A program made the translations under genes and the position numbers. 53,454 nt of DNA from Shewanella sp. c952 (GTDB lineage Bacteria; Pseudomonadota; Gammaproteobacteria; Enterobacterales; Shewanellaceae): contig NZ_BPEW01000032.1 in NCBI RefSeq assembly GCF_019654975.1, forward strand, positions 1 to 53,454, given 5' to 3'. Below, one piece after another: positions 33,518 through 41,040 of the stretch (the first letter of the stretch is position 1; each line of letters begins with the position of its first letter). The notes beneath the pieces are model-generated. The model was not told the DNA's origin. It searched no databases and worked only from the letters and a program-made list of their open reading frames with translations.

Positions 33518-34513
33518 CTAGCCATTTAACATGCGTAATGTGCCCCAAATTGCTGGAAGCAGAATAATGGCAAAGATCCATAAGCCAAACGCCATCGAAT
33601 TAAGCTTTAACGCACGTTGAATATCGCTGGCTTCGGGCAAGCGGCCATATTTTAATTTGGGCAAAATGACTTTTTCATCGGCATTTTTACCACTTTGAAA
33701 TTTGGCCGGTCCGCCGAGCTCAACGTTAAGCGCACTGGCGATAACGGCACTGGTTTGATATTCAATAATTGGAACTGCATTTATTTTAGGGTTCAGCAAC
33801 ACGGCTAAACTTTTTGGACCGCCTTGAATCGCAAGTGTAAAGCTCCAAAGTTTAGCGGGAATGAAATGAACAATGCTACTCAGTGCATACACTGCAATGC
33901 CGAAGAAACGATACTGTGGATTATAAACTGGCCAAACATTATCTAATTGTTTAAGCATTCTAGCCGCTAGCAGTAATGGTAGTCCCCCAATGCAGTAAAA
34001 CAGCACGGTAGAGGCAATGCCATAGGTCGGGGTTGTTGCTAAACGTTCTATGGTGACTTTACTCAAGCCGACACTAGACAATGACTGAGTGCTGCGATTG
34101 AGCCAAGGCTGCAATAGTGCCCGAGCACGGCCTTTATTATCCCGTTGAATAGCAATGGATACTTCGCGGGCAATATATCTAAAGTGATCGTCTTGCAGGC
34201 AAATGTAGATAACTAAAGCTTCAAAAAACCACGGAAACTCAGCAAGTTCGATAAAAAAGCTGATAATGAGCCAGAAGGGGATGACTAAAAGTAATGTTGA
34301 TAACACCCCTGCAATGACCTGTTGTGATGCTGCACGGTGAGTATGGTTAACTTTTACACTTAAACTTATCGCTAAATTGCTTAGCCACACCAGAGGTTGC
34401 AGTTGGCGCGGTAATGGCGCCATACGTGCTAAAAGGATCGACATCAACAGCACTAAGGCACCGATATAAAGTTGACTATCTTGAGAGAAGATTTTTGTAA
34501 ACTCCGGAACCAT
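33518..34513 (-). CDS. CobD/CbiB-family membrane protein
   Basis: 331 residues, four to five membrane segments. It resembles the adenosylcobinamide-phosphate synthase family CobD/CbiB: ARALLQPWLNRSTQSLSSVG, ATPTYGIASTVLFYCIGGLP (place of the usual EN(T/L)..DG) and MLKQLDNVWPVYNPQYRFFG. The usual E-N-x-x-D-G motif is replaced, so this is probably the divergent branch common in Shewanella and Vibrio, and a role in cobalamin synthesis is not assured. No other cob genes are in the window. The start lacks a well-placed ribosome binding site. Confidence 0.8.
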   Translation of the reverse strand: MVPEFTKIFSQDSQLYIGALVLLMSILLARMAPLPRQLQPLVWLSNLAISLSVKVNHTHRAASQQVIAGVLSTLLLVIPFWLIISFFIELAEFPWFFEALVIYICLQDDHFRYIAREVSIAIQRDNKGRARALLQPWLNRSTQSLSSVGLSKVTIERLATTPTYGIASTVLFYCIGGLPLLLAARMLKQLDNVWPVYNPQYRFFGIAVYALSSIVHFIPAKLWSFTLAIQGGPKSLAVLLNPKINAVPIIEYQTSAVIASALNVELGGPAKFQSGKNADEKVILPKLKYGRLPEASDIQRALKLNSMAFGLWIFAIILLPAIWGTLRMLNG

Positions 34514-34555
34514 AGTGGCTGATATATCCTTATTCTGCTGGCTAAAGAGCTAGCT

Positions 34556-35248
34556 TTACAGTTGCTTAATGAGTGCGATAACCATTAAGGCTGAATGCAG
34601 ACCGGCTTTAACAATATATTCGTCAAAATCGACTGCTGAGTCATCGTTAGCATTATCTGAAAGCGAACGGATAACCACAAAAGGAACGCTAAACTGATGG
34701 CATACTTGAGCAATTGCCGCCGCTTCCATTTCGCACGCTGCCATTGTAGGAAAGTTCTCTAACATAGTCTTAGTTCGCACAGGATCGCAAATAAAGCTAT
34801 CGCCAGTACAAATTAGCCCCTCAATTGCTTTCACTTCACCTAGGCTAGCAACGGCTTTTTGCGCCGCTGCAACCAGCGCTGCATCTGGAATAAACGCCGC
34901 TGGTTGTTGTGCCATTTGGCCAATTTCATAACCAAAAGCGGTCACATCAACATCGTGATGACGCACTTCTGATGAGATAACAATATCGCCAATAGCAAGG
35001 TCAGCAGCGAAACCGCCTGCAGAACCTGTATTGATAATGACATCGGGTGCATATTTTTCAATAAGCAGTGTCGTCGCGATACTCGCAGTAACTTTACCGA
35101 TCCCAGAGCGAGTGACAATAACGTCTTTTCCGGCTAATTGACCGGCGACAAACTCGATACCCGCAATAGTGGTAGAAGTCGAATTTTCCATCGATTCAAC
35201 TAAATGCGCAACTTCTGGCTCCATAGCGCCAATAATACCGATTTTCAT
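34556..35248 (-). CDS. mtnN: 5'-methylthioadenosine/S-adenosylhomocysteine nucleosidase
   Basis: 230 residues from the ATG at 35248 with AAGG seven bases upstream; a longer frame to 35350 is rejected. Family blocks are clear: MKIGIIGAMEPEVAHLVESM, GIGKVTASIATTLL, NTGSAGGF, the substrate-binding CEMEAAAIAQVC, and the catalytic-aspartate region IRSLSDNAND. The enzyme hydrolyses MTA, SAH and 5'-deoxyadenosine in methyl recycling and autoinducer-2 precursor formation. It is the first gene of the leftward run. Confidence 0.97.
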   Translation of the reverse strand: MKIGIIGAMEPEVAHLVESMENSTSTTIAGIEFVAGQLAGKDVIVTRSGIGKVTASIATTLLIEKYAPDVIINTGSAGGFAADLAIGDIVISSEVRHHDVDVTAFGYEIGQMAQQPAAFIPDAALVAAAQKAVASLGEVKAIEGLICTGDSFICDPVRTKTMLENFPTMAACEMEAAAIAQVCHQFSVPFVVIRSLSDNANDDSAVDFDEYIVKAGLHSALMVIALIKQL

Positions 35249-36416
35249 GAAATGACCTTTTTTAACTGCCTGAATGATTATGGGCGCTAATATACCACGG
35301 CCTATGGTGATAGTGAAAAAGCCATAGTGGTAAGTTGAGATATGGTGCAAGCACGGCTAGCTGCAGCTTGCTAGCTGCAAGCCATTGGAGTTGCCTTTGC
35401 TAGTGGTTAACTGGGACGTGTCTCAAAGTTAATTGGCCTTCGAATGAAGACTGATTACATTTTTTGAATTGTGTTGCCAAGCAACCTGTTTGAACTTGTG
35501 TTCTCTACACCATTATGACATTTCCCATATCCCTATGGGTTAAATGTGAATGAACGATCGCATGTGTAGACACTGCTGTGACACGCAGCAAGTCCATCCA
35601 TGGAAGCTCGGCCATGACGTCCATGTCATGGACGGTCGCGGCCGTATCTGCACTTGGATAATTGGAATAATCATTAGGCTGTAGAGTTTGGATTTCTAAC
35701 AAGGAAATGCCCCAAAGTTAGTTGGACCTCTATAAGTTTTATCAAGCTACGCTTGACCTAAGTCGTGGCGCTTCGCCCACACCCGAGCCAAGGGGCAAAG
35801 CGCTTGCGCCCCTTGACAATCCCTCAGCGCCCCAGACGAAGTTGTCCCCCTCGTACTTATTTGAAATCACCTAACGCTTCCGATGGAACATCTGATGTAA
35901 ATGGATTTGCGAATGCCGTGATGGCATGGATGCCAAAGAACGGCCTGTCCCGCGAAAACTATGCCCACATCCGTGTGGGCATTACGGTTATTTCTTCAAC
36001 ATACTTCGGCAACTCCGATGGGGAGTTGTGTGTTCTGTAAGCTTTTGAAAACTAACTTTTGCCCCAAAGTCATTTTCACTGATAAAAATGGTAAGTAGCA
36101 CAATTAAAGCTTTGGGCTTACAAAAGCTAATGTGGGGCGCAAGATAAAAGATCTGCCCCGAATTATCATATATGCCGCAGCCTAGAGACTTTTCCTCCTG
36201 CGTGAACATTGCACTTTATGCAATGATAGAGGTTCTTTGTTTCACTCAGGCAAAGAAACAGGGAATCAGTTTTTTCTATGTTATAACTCATTGTTGATAC
36301 ACTGTTTTACTGTTAGTCTTGAGTGATTAAAGTACTAGCCGCTTGTTCTTATTAAGACCGTTCTTATGCGGAATTCAGCCTAATATACTGTTATACGCTT
36401 CACTATGGAGTCAGGC
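35249..36416. other. Long gene-free, repeat-rich region left of the cassette array
   Basis: No credible gene in 1.17 kb. It contains a GC-rich hairpin block (about 35543-35660, including gtccatgtcatggac), a family B repeat (35741-36042), and three scattered copies of a caaagtta/caaagtca motif (near 35423, 35712 and 36065). The last 350 bases before the first cassette are AT-rich, with a possible cassette boundary GTTATAC at 36390-36396. Short open frames here fall in repeats and are not believed. Confidence 0.6.
35741..36042 (+). repeat. Dispersed repeat, family B, copy 1
   Basis: Shares long blocks with 52471-52722: gtcgtggcgcttcgcccaca, cttgacaatccctcagcgcc, ccagacgaagtt, ctaacgcttccgatgg, atgcccac.tccgtgtgggc, and cttcggcaact/tcgatgggga. 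Copy 1 carries a 52-base insert (35893-35944) absent from the other. Inverted motifs (for example gcccac...gtgggc) suggest a structured RNA or DNA. No transposase is present. Confidence 0.8.
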
Positions 36417-36911
36417 ATGGAAATTGTACATAGAGCATGGATGGTTGAAGAGGCAAATCGATATTGTTTAGCAGCAGAGTTACTTGCAACGCATAACTAT
36501 TTGCATCGGCAAGCACAAATCAATGCAGCACTTTCGATCGAAATGCTACTTAAAAGTTTCATTTCTAAATCTGATCAACATGAAGGTGAAGTTTGCGAAA
36601 CCTATAATTCAAAACGTGGTCATGATTTAAATAAGCTTGCTAATAAATTACCAACTGAGGTTTGTAGTCGATTTGGAATTTCACCAACAAAAGACGGAAT
36701 TCCTGCAACTAAATCTAGAAGATTGATAGAGCGTTATGCAAATACATTTATTGAAGATAGATATATTTACGAATCACCAAAAGATAAGGTTCGCCCTGGC
36801 TACTCTGTAGAATTTATTAAACTAGCTAGGAATTTAATCAATAATACAATAGAAGTATATATTGAAACTGGATGCACGGACCCTTGGGTGTCTGAATATA
36901 AAAGCGTATGA
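36417..36911 (+). CDS. Cassette 1 gene: HEPN-like helical protein
   Basis: 164 residues from the ATG at 36417 with GGAG six bases upstream; an ATG at 36405 is the alternative. All-helical soluble protein. The segment QAQINAALSIEMLLKSFISK, followed by RGHDLNKLANKLP and a final FIKLARNLINNTIEVYIE, resembles HEPN/nucleotidyltransferase-partner folds. The R-x4-6-H ribonuclease motif of active HEPN toxins is not evident, so no toxin claim is made. AT-rich codon use differs from the flanking core genes. Its TGA stop lies inside the attC-like site that follows. It is carried as a mobile integron cassette. Confidence 0.8.
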   Translation: MEIVHRAWMVEEANRYCLAAELLATHNYLHRQAQINAALSIEMLLKSFISKSDQHEGEVCETYNSKRGHDLNKLANKLPTEVCSRFGISPTKDGIPATKSRRLIERYANTFIEDRYIYESPKDKVRPGYSVEFIKLARNLINNTIEVYIETGCTDPWVSEYKSV

Positions 36912-37007
36912 CAAGCTGTTAAACAGGGGGGGAATACAGTTGGCTTTTGCTCCTTTGTCGCTCATTATAGCCAACTATATTTAGCCTGTTAACAGGGCGT
37001 TGTTATA
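36907..37007 (+). other. attC-like recombination site 1
   Basis: The outer arms tatgacaa (36907-36914) and ttgttata (37000-37007) pair with one wobble. The inner arms ctgttaaacagg and cctgttaacag pair with one unpaired A, the extrahelical base expected of attC. The central stem is agttggc with gccaact. The R'-like crossover GTT is at 36999-37001, preceded by ggc. Together these are the hallmarks of an integron attC. Confidence 0.85.
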
Positions 37008-37028
37008 TGTACAGGGAATGTTCCAACT

Positions 37029-37625
37029 ATGCGCTATTTAATAACTCTATTATTTATTCCATTCATATCTTTTGCAGAAGTAAATTTACCACTTCAGAAA
37101 CAGCTAATTGATATGGGTAGTAAAGATCAACAAATACGAAGTGAACTAGGGAAAGCAGGCTGGAAAAATTCGCCAAAGGAATTGTTAGAAAAACTACGAG
37201 AAATAGATCAGAGTAATACAGATAGGCTTAAAGATATTATAAAAGAACATTCTTGGTTAACTAAACAGTTAGTTGAAGTTGAAGGTATTGGAGCTGCTTT
37301 TTTAATTATTCAACACTCTCCAGATATCGCATTTAAAGAAGAAATGTTACCTTATCTAGAAAAATCATATTTAAATAATGGAGGTGTTAGTGGGCAACAA
37401 GTTGCACTGTTAACCGATAGGGTTCTTATCGCTCAAGGAAAAAAACAAATCTATGGTACTCAAGCGGACTTGAGTGAAGGTCAAGTCATTTTCAGCCCCA
37501 TAGAGGATGAAGCTAATGTAGATAAACGTCGAAAAAAAATGAACATGCCGTCACTAAAATTTTATCGAAAGGTAATGGAAAAAATGTATGGGATTAAAGA
37601 TCATCCAGATATAGAACTTAACTAA
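37029..37625 (+). CDS. Cassette 2 gene: exported DUF6624-like protein
   Basis: 198 residues with a Sec signal peptide (MRYLITLLFIPFISFAE). A helical region (about 20-90) is followed by QVALLTDRVLIAQGKKQIYG and TQADLSEGQVIFSPIEDEAN, a pattern I recall from DUF6624 proteins; function unknown. The C-terminus is basic with an amphipathic helix. It begins 30 bases after attC-like site 1, and AGGGA lies about 12 bases upstream. Low G+C compared with core genes. Cargo of a second integron cassette. Confidence 0.78.
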   Translation: MRYLITLLFIPFISFAEVNLPLQKQLIDMGSKDQQIRSELGKAGWKNSPKELLEKLREIDQSNTDRLKDIIKEHSWLTKQLVEVEGIGAAFLIIQHSPDIAFKEEMLPYLEKSYLNNGGVSGQQVALLTDRVLIAQGKKQIYGTQADLSEGQVIFSPIEDEANVDKRRKKMNMPSLKFYRKVMEKMYGIKDHPDIELN

Positions 37626-37633
37626 ATTTAGAT

Positions 37634-37732
37634 ATATCAAGTCATTAAAGCAGGACAAGAAACAGTTGGCTTTTGCTCGTACCTCGCTTATTTTAACCAA
37701 TTATTTATTTGCCTCTTAATGCGGCGTTAGCT
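37634..37732 (+). other. attC-like recombination site 2
   Basis: Left arm atatcaagtcattaaagcag, right arm cctcttaatgcggcgttagct, with imperfect pairing and an extra unpaired A. The core cagttggc...aaccaatt is shared with the other sites. The crossover GTTAGCT is at 37726-37732. Confidence 0.82.
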
Positions 37733-37834
37733 GTATGGCATTGATCTGTCGTTAAGGTGACGTAAATGTGTCGTATACATAAAAGGAATTTTTCAACAGG
37801 ATATAGCTTCAATATATTCATGTGATAAATACAA

Positions 37835-38416
37835 ATGGAAATGAAAATAAACGCTGAAAAAATCATAGAAGAACGTAAAGTTAGAGCTTGGAGCCAGCAA
37901 CATTTAGCCGATGTTAGTGCTGTAAGTTTAAGAACGATTCAAAGAGTCGAAAATAATGGTTCAGGTTCACTCGAAACGGTTAAAGCACTAGCTTCTTGTT
38001 TTGATCTAGATGTGGCTAAGTTATTTCAGCCTGAAACCCCATCGAAGAAAATTTTTTCAAAATCCAAAATAGCGATATTATCTTCAACGATAGCGGCCAT
38101 TTTTAGTAGTGTTTTATTCCTAGCGCCGTCTACGATGGCATCTGATATTAAAATATACTCAGATGAAGTCATAACATCTACAAATAATGATTACCGAGTT
38201 TACAGTAACAATGTAGAGATTTTCTTGCCAAAAACTCTTACTTATGAGGTTTTAGTTGATTCAAAGTGGGAAACAGCTACACCAGAAATCGCCAGTGGTA
38301 GTGTTAAGGTACACTTGGAAAGCTCAGTTATTTTTATTGAGAAAGCAATAATAACGAAAACTGAAAAAGGAACTAAAATCACTACTAATTATGCAAAATT
38401 TGCTTACACTGAGTAA
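37835..38416 (+). CDS. Cassette 3 gene: XRE-type HTH protein with membrane segment
   Basis: 193 residues. The N-terminal XRE helix-turn-helix is clear (VRAWSQQHLADVSAVSLRTI, then QRVENNGSGSLETVKALAS, residues 15-52). One membrane segment follows (IAILSSTIAAIFSSVLFLAP), and the remaining ~100 residues (after ASDIKIYSDEVI) are beta-rich and presumably periplasmic. This layout suggests a membrane-tethered DNA-binding protein sensing an external or envelope signal. The target is unknown, and no neighbour indicates one. Start at 37835; an ATG at 37841 is equally possible. Cargo of a third cassette. Confidence 0.8.
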   Translation: MEMKINAEKIIEERKVRAWSQQHLADVSAVSLRTIQRVENNGSGSLETVKALASCFDLDVAKLFQPETPSKKIFSKSKIAILSSTIAAIFSSVLFLAPSTMASDIKIYSDEVITSTNNDYRVYSNNVEIFLPKTLTYEVLVDSKWETATPEIASGSVKVHLESSVIFIEKAIITKTEKGTKITTNYAKFAYTE

Positions 38417-38421
38417 TTTAC

Positions 38422-38450
38422 TGCAATCAAGGCAATCAAGGCAATCAAGG
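38422..38450 (+). repeat. Triplicated 9-bp unit in the left arm of attC-like site 3
   Basis: gcaatcaag is repeated three times head to tail (38423-38449) and then degenerates (gcattcaaa). The unit contains the R''-like box caatcaa, so the site appears to have several candidate left boxes. Confidence 0.8.
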
Positions 38451-38539
38451 CATTCAAACGAACAAAAAAACAGTTGGCTGTTTTCTCTCCGTTCAACATT
38501 TTAGCCAACAATTTTTTGCTGCTTAATGTGGCGTTATTG
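38442..38539 (+). other. attC-like recombination site 3
   Basis: Left arm caatcaaggcattcaa, right arm cttaatgtggcgttattg. cattcaa pairs with ttaatg, leaving one extra C unpaired. Central stem cagttggc...gccaaca. Crossover GTTATTG at 38533-38539. Confidence 0.82.
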
Positions 38540-38568
38540 TTCCTTAAAGATGGGCTTTCAAATTTAAG

Positions 38569-39048
38569 ATGAATGGAGAAAACGAAAATTACTTTATAGC
38601 AAAATATGTGGCTGGTGCTTGTGATACTGATGATTTGGTCAACTATGAAAATGATAAGTTAAACAATGGCGTTTATTCTGATGAGTTACTGGATATCATT
38701 GATGCAGAACCTAAGTGTTGGGATATCGTTTCACCTCTTTTTGAAAAACTTATTGCTCAACTTCCTTCATTTGAGGATTCAATTCATTTAATAATCAAAC
38801 ATCACTTAAAGTTGATCGCTGGTGAAAAATTAGACCCATTCATTCAATTTCGGCAGTTACTCAATGATATTGATAATTTTGATCTACATGAAAATGTGAC
38901 TAAATATGTTGGAGATAATGTAGGGATCGAGCATCTATATGGATTTTATTACGCTAGAGATGAATTAGAAGTAAATGATAATTATGGTGTTATTGAAATA
39001 GGCGCTCTAATGCAAGAAGAATCTAAAAAGTGGCTATTGGAACACTAA
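38569..39048 (+). CDS. Cassette 4 gene: acidic protein of unknown function
   Basis: 159 residues, strongly acidic, soluble and mostly helical (MNGENENYFIAKYVAGACDT, then LLDIIDAEPKCWDIVSPLFE and LIIKHHLKLIAGEKLDPFIQ). No family recognised. Small acidic proteins of this size are often immunity or anti-restriction-like factors, but nothing here proves that. No convincing ribosome binding site precedes the ATG, and translation may rely on the AT-rich leader. The last codons (WLLEH) and stop fall within the next attC-like site, showing the compact packing typical of cassettes. Confidence 0.75.
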   Translation: MNGENENYFIAKYVAGACDTDDLVNYENDKLNNGVYSDELLDIIDAEPKCWDIVSPLFEKLIAQLPSFEDSIHLIIKHHLKLIAGEKLDPFIQFRQLLNDIDNFDLHENVTKYVGDNVGIEHLYGFYYARDELEVNDNYGVIEIGALMQEESKKWLLEH

Positions 39049-39140
39049 TAAACCGTTCAAGAGAGAAAATTTACAGTTGGCTGTTTTCGTTCCTCAACGT
39101 TTTAGTTAACAATTTTTTGCCCATTATTAGGGCGTTACCA
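39037..39140 (+). other. attC-like recombination site 4
   Basis: Left arm ttggaacactaataa, right arm ccattattagggcgttacca. ctaataa pairs with ttattag, and ttggaac pairs with gttacca with one gap. The core is cagttggc...gttaac. Crossover GTTACCA at 39134-39140. This is the last recognisable site; none follows downstream. Confidence 0.75.
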
Positions 39141-39228
39141 CATATCCGATTGCTATATTTTCACTAATGAAATTCATCACTGCAAGCGCTTTAGCTCTAA
39201 GGCATTCCTGTCCAATAATGAGCTTCCC

Positions 39229-39392
39229 CGTTGGGCTATTTCGAATAAATATGAGGAAGACAACTTCGTTTGGGCACTGAGGGATAAACTCTTATGAAAT
39301 CAAGAGCGCGGCGCAAGCGCTTTGCCCTTTAGCTCGACTCTTTGTTGCAAGACAGGGCGAAGCGCCACGACCTTGGCCAAGCGAAGCTTGAT
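39229..39392 (-). repeat. Dispersed repeat, family B, diverged copy 2
   Basis: The reverse complement aligns in order with copy 1: atcaagcttcgcttggcc, gtcgtggcgcttcgccc, aagggcaaagcgcttgcgcc, acgaagttgtcttcctca, and tttattcgaaat. It is shorter and more degenerate than the other copies and lies in inverse orientation to copy 1, on the other side of the cassette array. Confidence 0.7.
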
Positions 39393-39559
39393 ATGTGGCA
39401 TAGCTACGACTTTAGTTGCTAGCCGCAGTCTAACTCTGGATAAAGTGGCAAACGTTCGTCCCACTTTTAGATATTGGTTTGCACTCCGCTAACGATAAAC
39501 AATGATTACTCATTTACAACAATCACTTAGTGATGATAGATTTGCGCCCTAAGTAATTG

Positions 39560-39604
39560 GTAGCAGTGTTTCGTTCTGCTACTCATTACCGTCAAAAACG
39601 GTAA
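39560..39604 (+). promoter_or_regulatory. Two tandem hairpins in the leader of the Bax-inhibitor-1-like gene
   Basis: gtagcag (39560-39566) pairs with ctgctac (39576-39582). ttaccgt (39586-39592) pairs with acggtaa (39598-39604) with a 5-base loop. They lie 25-70 bases before the start codon, and neither has a T-run. A leader RNA element or a protein-binding site is possible. Confidence 0.35.
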
Positions 39605-39628
39605 AGATTAAATTTATAGGGACATAAA

Positions 39629-40285
39629 ATGGAAGTAAAAGTATTTAACCGGACTGAAACCAACGATAAGATCATCAGTGGTTCTATTTATAACCTTGTT
39701 ATCGGCCTAACGCTAATTTGGGGCTTTGCCGTAAATTGGTTGATGGTTGTCAATATCCCTGTTGAATCGATAAGTAGCGTTAACCCGATAATTTTCTTTA
39801 TTGGTTATTTTGCATCATGTTTTTTTGGTATCTATCTTTTCAGTAAATCCGATAGCCCGATTGTTAGCTTCATCGGCTACAACTTTGTGGTGGTACCTTT
39901 TGGGTTAATCATTAACTTGGTGGTAAGCCAATATGATCCCAATATTGTAGTAGAAGCAATCAGAGTCACCGGCATGGTAACGTTTGTGATGATGCTTCTA
40001 GGGTCTATGTATCCAGCCTTTTTCAACAAAATTGCGGGTGGTCTTACCGTCGCATTGCTGTGTGTTATTGTGGTGGAACTCATTGAAATATTCATTTTTA
40101 ACACTCATCACGGTATCTTAGATTGGATCGTTGCGATTATCTTTTGTGGTTATATTGGCTACGATTGGGCGCGAGCGAACGCAATTCCAAAAACCGTTGA
40201 TAATGCAATTGATAGTGCGGCGGCCTTATATATGGATATTATTAACTTGTTCTTACGCATACTGAGAATATTAGGTCGTAAATAG
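39629..40285 (+). CDS. Bax inhibitor-1 / YccA-like membrane protein
   Basis: 218 residues, seven hydrophobic segments. The N-terminal FNRTETNDKIISGSIYNLVI and the C-terminal signature AALYMDIINLFLRILRILGR are characteristic of the Bax inhibitor-1/TMBIM family, as is the YIGYDWARAN loop, where YDT would be usual. Family members are pH-sensitive calcium-leak channels or membrane stress-modulating proteins; E. coli YccA interacts with FtsH. The start is supported by AGGGA seven bases upstream. A GNAT gene follows after 22 bases, probably in the same transcript. Confidence 0.82.
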   Translation: MEVKVFNRTETNDKIISGSIYNLVIGLTLIWGFAVNWLMVVNIPVESISSVNPIIFFIGYFASCFFGIYLFSKSDSPIVSFIGYNFVVVPFGLIINLVVSQYDPNIVVEAIRVTGMVTFVMMLLGSMYPAFFNKIAGGLTVALLCVIVVELIEIFIFNTHHGILDWIVAIIFCGYIGYDWARANAIPKTVDNAIDSAAALYMDIINLFLRILRILGRK

Positions 40286-40307
40286 TCTTTAAACGAGAAG
40301 GTTACCT

Positions 40308-40772
40308 ATGGTTAATATGCAGATCCGAGTTGGAGAGTTAGATAACAAACAGGTGTTAGCGCTGTTAAGTGAGCACCATCAAGATATGTTGTCGCACTCA
40401 CCTGTTGAGAGTGTGCATGCTCTCGATATATCGGGTCTAAAAGCCGTTGATGTTACCTTTTGGAGCTTGTGGTGCGCTGATCAATTAGTAGGTATTGGTG
40501 CACTAAAACAGCTTGATAAATATCATGGCGAAATTAAATCAATGCGCACTAGCGTTCAATTTCTTCGCCAAGGCGTTGCACATAAAATATTGGCGCATCT
40601 GATTGCTGAGGCGAGAACTCGAGGTTATCAGCGCTTAAGCCTTGAAACTGGCTCTATGGATGCTTTTAAGCCTGCACAAAAATTATATCAGCAGTTTGGT
40701 TTTCAAGAGTGCTTACCTTTTGGCGATTATAACGTTGATCCCTATAGCTCTTTTATGACCTTAACCTTGTAA
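40308..40772 (+). CDS. GNAT family N-acetyltransferase
   Basis: 154 residues. The acetyl-CoA binding region reads MRTSVQFLRQGVAHKILAHL (motif A, with R/Q-x-x-G), then LSLETGSMDAFKPAQKLYQQ and FGFQECLPFGDY, typical of YjaB/ElaA-like small GNATs. The acceptor substrate is unknown. AAGG lies six bases before the ATG. It probably shares a transcript with the upstream Bax-inhibitor-1-like gene. Confidence 0.9.
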   Translation: MVNMQIRVGELDNKQVLALLSEHHQDMLSHSPVESVHALDISGLKAVDVTFWSLWCADQLVGIGALKQLDKYHGEIKSMRTSVQFLRQGVAHKILAHLIAEARTRGYQRLSLETGSMDAFKPAQKLYQQFGFQECLPFGDYNVDPYSSFMTLTL

Positions 40773-40930
40773 TCATCTGGCATTGTTCACATCATTGCCT
40801 TTCACTTGCTGCTTGTATCCTTTTTTTTAACCACGATTGCGCCCATTTTAACTCCTGCCAACTGCCAGCCTTTACATAAGTAAATTATCAACGTGCCATT
40901 TGAGCATCGCTTTTAACTGTGTTAGATTTT

Positions 40931-40949
40931 AATGAGAATCATTCGTATT
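40931..40949 (+). promoter_or_regulatory. Fur-box-like operator
   Basis: aatgagaatcattcgtatt matches the Fur consensus pattern (NAT(A/T)AT repeats; the palindrome aatgagaatcatt is nearly perfect). It lies about 90 bases before the first gene of the Ni-SOD set, where a promoter is expected. The recognition is by eye. Confidence 0.7.
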
Positions 40950-41040
40950 TAAGTTGTGTTGAATGTAACGATGGTAAGTTTGCTATCGCTTGGCGGCACT
41001 ATATCGGATGAATAACCTCGCGCAACTAAATGGTGGTGAA

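Larger units (their letters stand above)
39049..39628. other. Region right of the cassette array, no gene
   Basis: After attC-like site 4 the stretch holds an inverted, diverged family B repeat (39229-39392) and, near its right end, two consecutive hairpins ahead of the Bax-inhibitor-like gene (reported separately). No further cassette or integrase is seen. Confidence 0.55.

Noticed and set aside
35505..35702. 65-residue leftward open frame
   Set aside because: It lies entirely in palindromic repeat DNA, has no ribosome binding site and no plausible protein pattern.
35765..36040. 91-residue rightward open frame, and the similar one at 52348-52599
   Set aside because: Both derive from the shared family B DNA repeat (same PLTIPQRPRRS string). 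Similarity is explained by the repeat, and there is no start signal.
35988..36209. 73-residue leftward open frame
   Set aside because: Half of it overlaps the family B repeat, and the rest shows no coding pattern.
36282..36396. A fifth attC-like site or attI left of cassette 1 (ttataac ... GTTATAC)
   Set aside because: Outer boxes are plausible, but no inner arms or cagttggc core could be paired, so the left border of the array stays unresolved.
38422..38460. Tandem 9-bp repeat as a mini CRISPR or VNTR locus
   Set aside because: Units are directly abutting with no spacers, and they coincide with the attC left arm.
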